From a virus: a stretch of 22,572 nt of DNA. The stretch covers positions 1-22,572 of IMG/VR virus record IMGVR_UViG_3300032282_000391; one strand, written 5' to 3'. Positions 14,209 through 20,567 of the stretch are shown here, one piece after another (position 1 is the first letter of the stretch; each line of letters starts with the position of its first letter). The translations under genes were made by a program, and so were the position numbers. Under the pieces are notes generated by a model, which saw only the letters and a program-made list of their open reading frames with translations, had not been told where the DNA came from and searched no databases.

Positions 14209-14645
14209 ACGACGAACTCGTAGAATCACTCAAGAAAGCTCAAGCGACTAGCTTTGCGTTTTATCTAAAAGCGCATAACTATCACTGGAATGTGGAAGGA
14301 CCTGACTTCGCACAGTATCATGATTTTTTGAGTGATCTCTATGCGGAAGTGTTTAGCGCAGTAGATACTATTGCAGAGTTGATTCGTACTCTAGATGCGT
14401 ATGTTCCTGGATCATTTTCACGTTTCCAGGAGCTATCAACTATCGAAGATGAGTTATCTGTTCCTAAGACATTAGTTATGATGTCTAGACTTTATACCGA
14501 CAATCAACGTGTTCTTGCAACTCTAAATGGCGCTTATCGTATCGCAGAAGCTGCTGATAAGTTTGGTATTTCTAATGCTATACAAGATCGTATCACCGCA
14601 CACGAAAAGCACGGATGGATGCTCCGTTCATTCACTAAGGAGTAA
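14205..14645 (+). CDS. dps: Dps-family ferritin-like protein
   Basis: A 146-aa helical-bundle protein. The Dps ferroxidase signature is present: HNYHWNVEGPDFAQYHDF at residues 24-41, then VDTIAELIR at 53-61. This gives ligands His27, His39, Asp54 and Glu58 in the expected spacing; HEKHGWMLRSF (133-143) matches the family's final helix. Dps dodecamers oxidise and store iron and shield DNA from hydroxyl radicals. Length is slightly below bacterial Dps, and there is no Lys-rich N-terminal tail for DNA binding. The co-translated neighbour, however, ends in a Lys/Ala-rich tail. It lies inside a virion-gene run with ATGA coupling upstream and two bases to the next gene, so packaging or late expression is plausible. 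Confidence 0.88.
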   Translation: MNDELVESLKKAQATSFAFYLKAHNYHWNVEGPDFAQYHDFLSDLYAEVFSAVDTIAELIRTLDAYVPGSFSRFQELSTIEDELSVPKTLVMMSRLYTDNQRVLATLNGAYRIAEAADKFGISNAIQDRITAHEKHGWMLRSFTKE

Positions 14646-14647
14646 TA

Positions 14648-14884
14648 ATGACTTATCGTAGTTTAGAAAACACAATACGTTTCAGAACAGTAAAAGAAGA
14701 AGCTGACTACGAAGGTCAGATGGCTCGCGCACAGTTGCAGATGATTGCACAGCGCGCCTCTGCTCTTGCTGATATGATGAAAGACGATATGCAGCTAGAA
14801 GCGTGGGTTCAAAGTAAGATTACCACAGCAGAAGATTATGTCACAACAGTTCACGACTACATGACTACTAGAAAGGGAAAGTAA
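14648..14884 (+). CDS. Small helical conserved protein
   Basis: A 78-aa all-helical protein. The central part, MARAQLQMIAQRASALADMM, is followed by the block LEAWVQSKITTAEDYVTTVHDYM. This pattern recurs in T4-like phages of marine bacteria and in some bacterial proteins, from memory. It has no membrane segment or cysteines. It starts two bases after the Dps-like stop and ends one base before the next start, so all four genes from 13906 to 16355 form one unit. A helical packing or scaffold role in the virion is possible but not shown. Confidence 0.75.
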   Translation: MTYRSLENTIRFRTVKEEADYEGQMARAQLQMIAQRASALADMMKDDMQLEAWVQSKITTAEDYVTTVHDYMTTRKGK

Positions 14885-14885
14885 A

Positions 14886-16355
14886 ATGTCATCTATTGAT
14901 AAAAAAGCATTTGGTCTTAGCGATTCGCTAATCAATGCAGTAAACGAAGCACTAAAAGGTGGTCAGGTCAAGATTGACAAGAATCACAACGGCAAGATTG
15001 ATGGTCAAGACTTCAAGATGCTCCGTAAGGAAGAAGTGCCTCCTGGCTCTGTAGAAAAGCAGAACTATGATCACAAGATGATGAAAGAAGGCAATCCTGC
15101 TAATAAGGAAAAGAAGAACGCAGCCGCAGCTGCTGTAGGTGCTAAGAACAGAGATAGTCAGTACCTAAGCAGAATTAATCCAAGCGTTGCTGATAAGATT
15201 CGTGGTCGCGAAAAGATGTCAGGTAACGATCGTCAGCAGCACGAAGAAGTAGAGCAGGTAGACGAGATTTCTTCAACACTCCTTCACAAAGCTAAACAAG
15301 TTGCTCAGAAAAAAGCAGGTTGGTTGATGCCAGGTGATGGCGGTAAGGGTGACAAAGCATGGAATAGAGTTAGAAAATTCCGCGATGCTGGTGTAGCAAA
15401 AGAAAAGCAGGAAAAGGCTGTCAAGGAAGAAGTCGTTGACGAAGAAAGAATGTCAAAAGGTAGAAGAGATGCTCTTGCTAGAAAGACTTCTTTCACTGCA
15501 GATCCTCCAAGAAGACTTGAACCAGAACAAAAAAAAACTAAATCCGACAAGATGAAAGCATATCGTGCTGATCGCGATAAGCACATGGAAGAAGAAGTCG
15601 AACAGATCAATGAAATTGGTGATACAAAGCGTGGGCAGAAACTTATTAATAAGGTCCATAAGAGAGCATCTGAACGACTAGGTAAGGCTGTTGCTAATAA
15701 AGATCCTAAAAATGCTAGAAAGTATCAAGAGGTTGGTCATCAAGCTTGGGATAGGATGCCATCCAATAAGTATGAAGAAGTCGAGCATATGGAAGAAGCT
15801 TACGATGATAACAGTTCTAATGTCAGTGATTGGTCAGATAAGAAGCTAAAGTGGCACAAGGAAAAGCTATCTTCATCTTCTGCTAAGGCTCACTCTGAGC
15901 TTGTTCGTCGTTCGAAGACTGGTCAAGCAGCGCCTAAGAAGACTAATGAAGAAACTGATCCAGGATTCGTAGCTGAAGTTCAGCGCCGCGCTGATGTGAA
16001 TATGGTCAAGGTTCGTATGCCTGACGGCAGTATCAAATACAAGAAAGTTAGAGCACATACTGCCATCCAGCACGAAGCTAATGATGCAGTGTCTAATCAA
16101 ATTGCAGCTAAGAAAGATGCGTTCAAAACTCAGCTCCAACAGAAAATTGCTTCCAAGCAAATGAATGTAATGCAAGCTAAGGCTAATAAGCGTCTATCCA
16201 ATATCAATGCGAGCAACGATAAGTGCACTTGTCAAGAAGGCAAAGGCAAGAGCATGACTTGTGAGATGCATGGTGATACTAAGAAGCTGAAGGGTGGCAA
16301 AGAACCAATCGAGACTAATCCTCCGCTTCGCGAAGCACAGGTCAAGACTAAATAG
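14886..16355 (+). CDS. 489-aa modular virion-type protein with EF-hand loop and repeated EEVEQ modules
   Basis: LSDSLINAVNEALKGG (11-26) leads into a near-canonical EF-hand loop at 31-42 (D-K-N-H-N-G-K-I-D-G-Q-D), predicted to bind calcium. The EEVEQxxEI motif recurs at about 119-129, 235-245 and, degenerate, 297-304. Each copy is followed by a small basic helical module, giving a beads-on-a-string layout. CTC..C..H at 447-462 could bind zinc. The C-terminal KEPIETNPPLRE (472-483) is shared with the 391-aa internal-protein candidate and ends in a gp21-like LRE|A site. The protein is highly charged with no membrane part. This suits a prohead core or scaffold-like role with processing. That function is inference. 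Confidence 0.75.
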   Translation: MSSIDKKAFGLSDSLINAVNEALKGGQVKIDKNHNGKIDGQDFKMLRKEEVPPGSVEKQNYDHKMMKEGNPANKEKKNAAAAAVGAKNRDSQYLSRINPSVADKIRGREKMSGNDRQQHEEVEQVDEISSTLLHKAKQVAQKKAGWLMPGDGGKGDKAWNRVRKFRDAGVAKEKQEKAVKEEVVDEERMSKGRRDALARKTSFTADPPRRLEPEQKKTKSDKMKAYRADRDKHMEEEVEQINEIGDTKRGQKLINKVHKRASERLGKAVANKDPKNARKYQEVGHQAWDRMPSNKYEEVEHMEEAYDDNSSNVSDWSDKKLKWHKEKLSSSSAKAHSELVRRSKTGQAAPKKTNEETDPGFVAEVQRRADVNMVKVRMPDGSIKYKKVRAHTAIQHEANDAVSNQIAAKKDAFKTQLQQKIASKQMNVMQAKANKRLSNINASNDKCTCQEGKGKSMTCEMHGDTKKLKGGKEPIETNPPLREAQVKTK

Positions 16356-16411
16356 TAATCTATATCATGCCGAGTAGTCGCATTTAACGAAAAGCGGAAA
16401 GGAAAAGACAA

Positions 16412-17158
16412 ATGGCACTTTGGGGATTCAGTAGAGAAAGCACACAGGTATCATCTGGTGCAAACACAGTAGCAGGTATTCTAAAAGGATATCGTCCACT
16501 TCCACAATCATCTGGTATTGCTCACTCATTTGACGATGCTGGAGGAGGACAGGCTAATAAGCGCAACGTAATTGCAACCACTAAGGGTTGGGTTCGTCGC
16601 TCCAATCGTACGAAGACAGAAGCACCAACAGTTAATGTTCAGTTCGACGAAGTTCTAGTCGCAGCTGCTCCCGGTAGTGGTTTTTATTACACTTCTAACA
16701 ACTATCTAGGTAACGCAGACATTGTAGAAATTTACGTCAAGCTAAATGCTAACGGCGTCATCTCTGCCAATGCGACTAGCTCTAATCTATATGTTGTGTT
16801 CAATTCGCCAGTTCATAAGCGTCCATCTGGTAATCTTATGTCGATATTGATTGCTAACACTGTTGGTGGAAATCATGCAGTTGCTCGTATCGCTGCAGCA
16901 ACTGCTGCTCGCGCGAACGTTGCTAACAACGTAATGGTATTCACAATGCCTCCACTACGAGGTGGTGTTGGTTCAGCAAGAGCAACGTATCACGTTAATG
17001 CGCAGTCAATTACTGTTACAGGTAATCCACTTTACAATCCTGAAATCGGTATCACTGCTGCTGCGAATCTTGTTATTACTGGTGCTGTTGCTAACAATCT
17101 TTCTCGTTTCAACGGCATTCGTATCACAAACTTCCAGGTTTCACCTAAGGGCGTTTAA
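16412..17158 (+). CDS. Probable virion structural protein
   Basis: A 248-aa protein opening MALWGFSRES. Low-complexity Ala/Asn/Val/Thr-rich composition and many beta-type segments are typical of phage structural proteins. The internal GWVRRSNRTKTEAP...FDEVLVAAAPGSG (about 59-90) matches a pattern seen in T4-like marine phage structural proteins that begin MALWG, from memory. The final part is Ala/Val/Asn-rich and ends NFQVSPKGV. Expression is supported by a GGAAAGG ribosome site. It is the first gene after the modular protein and is followed by another structural-type gene 18 bases on. Which part of the particle it belongs to cannot be told from the sequence. Confidence 0.65.
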   Translation: MALWGFSRESTQVSSGANTVAGILKGYRPLPQSSGIAHSFDDAGGGQANKRNVIATTKGWVRRSNRTKTEAPTVNVQFDEVLVAAAPGSGFYYTSNNYLGNADIVEIYVKLNANGVISANATSSNLYVVFNSPVHKRPSGNLMSILIANTVGGNHAVARIAAATAARANVANNVMVFTMPPLRGGVGSARATYHVNAQSITVTGNPLYNPEIGITAAANLVITGAVANNLSRFNGIRITNFQVSPKGV

Positions 17159-17176
17159 TAGAATTGGAGTCGCATA

Positions 17177-17557
17177 ATGGCCGACAAGAAAGTAACACAA
17201 CTTACAGCATTGACGACGCCAACGGCTCCAGATCTGTTGCTAATCGTTGATGATCCAAACGGAACACCAGTATCGAAGAAAATTACTCTTAAGAGTCTCT
17301 TCGGTGCTGTTACTTCGAATACGGTGTTCAGTGCAAACGTGACTGTGAGCGGTAATCGCGCACAGTTCGCTTCAAACGTCAACATCACTAAAACACTTAC
17401 AGCTAATACATTTAAGATTACGTTAGGTTCTACTCCAGCTTCTAACAATGCAACAACTGTAGGTATGTCAGTCGGTGAACTACGTTTTACTAACACGTAT
17501 CTTTATATTGCTGTTAACGCAACCACGATTAAGCGTGTCGCGCTTAACACATTCTAA
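17177..17557 (+). CDS. Structural protein with fibre/head-decoration-type N-terminus
   Basis: A 126-aa protein starting MADKKVTQLTALTTPTAPDLLLIVDDPNGTPVSKKITLKSLF. That opening is found on many phage fibre and decoration proteins as a virion-attachment segment. The middle has NVTVSGNRAQF and NVNITKTLTANTF, short repeated beta units. It ends GELRFTNTYLYIAVNATTIKRVALNTF, a common closing motif of such proteins. It is probably a trimeric beta-structured surface or fibre protein. A GGAG ribosome site lies just upstream. The family opening and ending are seen directly; the location on the virion is inferred. Confidence 0.65.
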   Translation: MADKKVTQLTALTTPTAPDLLLIVDDPNGTPVSKKITLKSLFGAVTSNTVFSANVTVSGNRAQFASNVNITKTLTANTFKITLGSTPASNNATTVGMSVGELRFTNTYLYIAVNATTIKRVALNTF

Positions 17558-17566
17558 GGATCAATT

Positions 17567-17899
17567 ATGGCAATCGAAACTGCAGGATTTGCAGCAGCAA
17601 AACTAGCTTCAGCAGCCGGAGGACTTTTTGGAGGACTCTCTATGTTCGCGTTTATGAGACCGCATACAGTTATGGATGCGACTATTAGAGGTGGTGTTTG
17701 TACTGGATCAGCAATTATCGGTGCTCCGGTTCTTTTGGAATATGCGGAACTTGCATTAAATATCGATCATTTCATGTTCGCAGGAGCAGTAATTGGATTC
17801 TTATCATGGGGCGTGCTATCTATGATAGCACGTTTTTTTATTAAAGCGGACGCAACAAATAAAGACGTTGTGGAGGCCATACAGGAAATTAGAAAGTGA
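17567..17899 (+). CDS. Three-helix small membrane protein, holin candidate
   Basis: A 110-aa protein with hydrophobic segments at about 8-30, 40-61 and 68-92, and a charged cytoplasmic-type tail (KADATNKDVVEAIQEIRK). Size and topology fit a class I holin. It sits between structural genes and the spanin pair, consistent with a lysis role, though the cell-wall hydrolase is far upstream at 5492-6394 and carries its own signal peptide. The loop FMRPHTVMDATIRGG resembles small membrane proteins of rhizobial phages whose function is not assigned. The start has AAGGATC just upstream. It ends one base before the next gene's ATG. Holin is the best guess from shape only. Confidence 0.6.
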   Translation: MAIETAGFAAAKLASAAGGLFGGLSMFAFMRPHTVMDATIRGGVCTGSAIIGAPVLLEYAELALNIDHFMFAGAVIGFLSWGVLSMIARFFIKADATNKDVVEAIQEIRK

Positions 17900-17900
17900 A

Positions 17901-18290
17901 ATGAAGGGTAAATTGGACGAATCGAATTTCTTTCTTTATGCGGCACATCATTATTTGAACCCGTGCGTAGACGAACAAGAATTTTTAGATGATCTCAGTA
18001 GGATCAAAAATGTTCGCAGATTGTTCAGTCGCTATGAGCGTCGAGGTGAGTTGAAAGAGAGACTTATAATTAATCATCTGATGATTCTATATAACGTCTT
18101 TGAGCACAGAGCTTTAACGCGAATGCTTACTTTTAAGTTATACGATTATCTTCATCTTCTCAAGCCATTCCTCATGCTCATGAACTATTGGCCAGAGAGG
18201 ATCGAGAACATAGGTACAGAATCTATTACGATTATCAACACTGATGTTATGATGGACATGCGAGTTGTAGAAGCATTAAGGAAAATCTAA
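17901..18290 (+). CDS. Conserved T4-like phage protein (DUF7207-like), function unknown
   Basis: A 129-aa helical protein. MKGKLDESNFFLYAAHHYLNP opens it, followed by a strongly conserved-looking core FLDDLSRIKNVRRLFSRYERRGELKERLIINHLMILYNVF (about 28-67) and helical LLKPFLMLMNYWP. The core matches a protein seen across T4-like phages of marine and alphaproteobacterial hosts; I recall the label DUF7207 but cannot confirm it. No enzyme motif is visible. The start at 17901 is chosen over an upstream Met at 17868 that lies within the holin-like gene. Stop and next start share one base (TAATG). Arg/Glu-rich helices suggest protein or nucleic-acid contacts. Confidence 0.75.
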   Translation: MKGKLDESNFFLYAAHHYLNPCVDEQEFLDDLSRIKNVRRLFSRYERRGELKERLIINHLMILYNVFEHRALTRMLTFKLYDYLHLLKPFLMLMNYWPERIENIGTESITIINTDVMMDMRVVEALRKI

Positions 18291-18634
18291 TGTCAGAGCT
18301 TAAAGAATTATCTCCTGCTCTTGTGGGTAAAGTCAACAAGGCTAGAACTCTTGGCGATAAGAAAAGTAAAACTCCTGAAGGAGATAAGACTCGTTCGATT
18401 GCAGTTCGCAAAGCTTGGCTCAAAGCAAAGGTGGGAGTAGTCAAAGAAGACGGAGAAGCTCCAGCTAATCACGCTGGACCAGCGACTAGTACTTCAGACG
18501 TACACTGGAGTAAGAAGCAACCAAAGGTGGGCCTTAAAGGGAAGGTCAAGAAGTACGGCCAGCCAATGGCATTCAAAGCTATTATGCGTCGTAAAGGTAT
18601 CGCAGAAGCAACTGTGTACTACAAAATTCTATAG
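18290..18634 (+). CDS. Small basic protein, probable minor virion component
   Basis: A 114-aa basic protein. The opening MSELKELSPALVGKVNKARTLGD is a phage-type segment (LSPxLVGKVNKAR) that recurs at the start or middle of T4-like virion proteins, from memory. The rest is Lys/Gly-rich (KKQPKVGLKGKVKKYGQP) and probably partly disordered, ending in a short AFKAIMRRKGIAEATVYYKIL helix and strand. Its start overlaps the previous stop by one base, giving translational coupling. High positive charge suggests nucleic-acid or acidic-protein binding. No catalytic motif is visible. Confidence 0.7.
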   Translation: MSELKELSPALVGKVNKARTLGDKKSKTPEGDKTRSIAVRKAWLKAKVGVVKEDGEAPANHAGPATSTSDVHWSKKQPKVGLKGKVKKYGQPMAFKAIMRRKGIAEATVYYKIL

Positions 18635-18655
18635 TTCAAACAAAGGGTGAGTTTC

Positions 18656-19123
18656 ATGGGAATAGGTATTAAAGTCGCTATCGCAGCGATTCTATTTTCG
18701 ATCATATCAGGCGGATATTTCTATATTCAAGCACTAGAAGGAAAGCTTGAAGCAGCTGCAGAAGTTCAGCAGCGTATGGAAGGTGTTATCACGCAACAAA
18801 AAGCACAGATGGATCGTCAGAACGAAGATCTGAAAAAGATGCAAGCTATTAACGTTCAGATAGCAGATAAAGTCCAGAAGGCACAGCAGGACGTAACAGA
18901 ACTCAATCGTAAGTTCCAGAAGCGTGATCTAGTAATGCTTGCTGGTAAGAAGCCAGACGAAGTTCAGATGCGTGTTAATCGTGGCACGAAAGATGCTCTA
19001 CGCTGCAATGAGTTGGTAACAGGTTCACCCTTGACAGCGGACGAATTAGCTGGTAAAGTGACTAACAATATCTGTAGTGATTTAATTGCCTCACAGATTC
19101 CTAAGAAGGAGGGTGCGAAGTGA
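18656..19123 (+). CDS. i-spanin (Rz-like inner-membrane spanin subunit)
   Basis: A 155-aa protein with an N-terminal membrane helix (about 4-22, VAIAAILFSIISGGYFYIQ). Next is a long periplasmic coiled coil (about 26-95, Gln/Glu/Lys-rich) and a Cys-containing end (LRCNELVTG, NNICSDLI). This is the layout of Rz-type i-spanins, which join an outer-membrane lipoprotein to fuse the two membranes at lysis. ATG 18656 is chosen because AAGGGTGAG lies just upstream; the GTG at 18647 in the same frame lies within that site. The next gene, a short lipoprotein, starts within its stop (GTGA). That arrangement is the hallmark of Rz/Rz1 pairs. Confidence 0.85.
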   Translation: MGIGIKVAIAAILFSIISGGYFYIQALEGKLEAAAEVQQRMEGVITQQKAQMDRQNEDLKKMQAINVQIADKVQKAQQDVTELNRKFQKRDLVMLAGKKPDEVQMRVNRGTKDALRCNELVTGSPLTADELAGKVTNNICSDLIASQIPKKEGAK

Positions 19124-19458
19124 AACATATTGGTGTCCTCGTTCTAGGTCTGCTTTTAGCCGGTTGTAATCAGACAACCAAAGTATTTGACAAGCCCGTT
19201 CTTGTAGATCGCACTGAACTCATGGTTCCGCCTGTGCAGCCAGTTGTTCAGAACGATATGAGCTGGATTGTTATCACTCCAGAAAACTACTCTCAGAAAA
19301 TTGAAGAACTTAGCACCAAAGGCAACGTGGTCTTATTCGCGTTGACCCCTCAGGGCTATCAAACACTAGCCATGAATTTGGCTGAAATGCGTAAGTTCAT
19401 TCAGAGCCAAAACGCAACTGTAATAGCCTATAAAGATTATTACAAGAACAGAGAATAA
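19120..19458 (+). CDS. o-spanin (Rz1-like outer-membrane lipoprotein)
   Basis: A 112-aa protein starting at GTG (GGAGGG six bases upstream). The signal peptide KHIGVLVLGLLLAGC has a perfect lipobox LAGC with Cys16. A Pro/Val-rich stretch (VPPVQPVVQ) and a helical end follow. Lipobox, Pro-rich segment and four-base overlap with the i-spanin gene fit an o-spanin. At about 97 mature residues it is longer than Rz1 of lambda, and its C-terminal half (about 45-110) looks like a small folded domain, which is unusual for o-spanins. Together with the i-spanin it would complete outer-membrane disruption after peptidoglycan is cut. Confidence 0.8.
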   Translation: MKHIGVLVLGLLLAGCNQTTKVFDKPVLVDRTELMVPPVQPVVQNDMSWIVITPENYSQKIEELSTKGNVVLFALTPQGYQTLAMNLAEMRKFIQSQNATVIAYKDYYKNRE

Positions 19459-19461
19459 GTC

Positions 19462-19490
19462 TTGACAACCTTCCTTGAGCTGATTATAAT
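19462..19490 (+). promoter_or_regulatory. Consensus sigma70 promoter for primase
   Basis: TTGACA at 19462-19467, a 17-base spacer and TATAAT at 19485-19490: a perfect consensus with the shared TCTTGACAAC context. Expected initiation six to seven bases downstream falls on the A of the primase ATG (19497), so transcripts from it would be leaderless. Confidence 0.8.
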
Positions 19491-19496
19491 GAACCT

Positions 19497-20501
19497 ATGT
19501 CTACTATCACTGATCATAAATTTGCGAACATGATTGGCCACAAACTTCTGCTGTTCAAGCGGAAGTCAGAGCGAGTCTACAATTTCCGCTGTCCTTTCTG
19601 CGGCGATTCACAAAAGAATAAATTAAAAACCCGTGGCTATCTGTTCGAGAAATCGGGCGGACTAATTTATAAGTGTCATAATTGCGATGTGGGTACTAAT
19701 CTCGGTAAACTTATTGATCTCGTTGATCCTAGTCTCTCAAAAGAATACAGACTAGAATCATACAGAGATCGTGTTGCTGCAGGGAATGAAGACAATTTCA
19801 TTATCCCTCGCACGGAAGTTCCTAGGCCTAAAATTATTTTAGATGAGATGCTGCCGCGACTTGACGAGTTGCCGCCGCATCATCGTGCCGTGGAATATGC
19901 TAAGTCTCGTAAGATACCTAAAGAACGATTCAACGATCTTTATTATGCTCGAGATATGAAAGTTCTCGAAGCACTGAATCCTGCATACGAAGGACGTTTG
20001 GCTTCCGATGAACGACTGGTCATACCTTTCCGTGGAGAAGACGGAACGTTGACTGGCGTCTCTGGTCGTGCAATGGGCAATTCAACATTACGCTATGTAA
20101 CTATTCGTATCACTGAAGATCCTTTGATCTACGGTCTCGATCGCGTGGCCAGAGGGAAAACTATATACGTTGTAGAAGGTCCTATCGACAGCATGTTTCT
20201 TGACAACGCTATCGCTGCTGGTGGAACTGACTTCAGTCGTGCGCTCTACAATGTTTCTGGAGAAAACGTCGTGCTTATCTTCGACAATCAGCCCAGAAAC
20301 AAACAGGTTGTTAAGCGTGTGGAATCATTTGCTGCTCGTGGATATTCAATGGTCATCTGGAATTCGTCATGGATTTGGAAAGATATTAATGATGCGTTCA
20401 TGAACGGAGCAAGCAAATCAGAAGTCGATCTCATACTAAATAAATCCACGTTCAAGGGGCTTGCCCTAAGACTTGCCATCCGAGACTGGAAGAAATGTTA
20501 A
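19497..20501 (+). CDS. 61: gp61, DNA primase
   Basis: A 334-aa primase of the T4 gp61 type (T4: 342 aa). It makes short RNA primers for lagging-strand synthesis with helicase gp41. The N-terminal zinc finger has Cys32, Cys35, Cys60 and Cys63 (RCPFCGDS...YKCHNC). The TOPRIM-type catalytic core has VVEGPID with Glu227 (225-231), IFDN at 261-264 with Asp263, and KDINDA at 295-300. The start at 19497 leaves a normal-length leader to the zinc finger. No ribosome site precedes it; the consensus promoter directly upstream would make a leaderless mRNA. Met12 (19530) is an alternative start. It is separated from gp41 by about 15 kb. Confidence 0.92.
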   Translation: MSTITDHKFANMIGHKLLLFKRKSERVYNFRCPFCGDSQKNKLKTRGYLFEKSGGLIYKCHNCDVGTNLGKLIDLVDPSLSKEYRLESYRDRVAAGNEDNFIIPRTEVPRPKIILDEMLPRLDELPPHHRAVEYAKSRKIPKERFNDLYYARDMKVLEALNPAYEGRLASDERLVIPFRGEDGTLTGVSGRAMGNSTLRYVTIRITEDPLIYGLDRVARGKTIYVVEGPIDSMFLDNAIAAGGTDFSRALYNVSGENVVLIFDNQPRNKQVVKRVESFAARGYSMVIWNSSWIWKDINDAFMNGASKSEVDLILNKSTFKGLALRLAIRDWKKC

Positions 20502-20567
20502 ACTCAAGCGCAATGCTTGAGAACGATGATCTATTGCCCGAAAAAAAGAAAAATGGAGTTACCATCT

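Noticed and set aside
19031-19059. TTGACA-N17-TAAAGT inside the i-spanin gene
   Set aside because: The -10 is poor and the flanking TCTTGACAAY context is missing. It would split a translationally coupled spanin pair.
20200-20205. TTTCTTGACAAC inside the primase gene
   Set aside because: It matches the extended -35 of the other promoters, but no -10 element lies 16-18 bases downstream.
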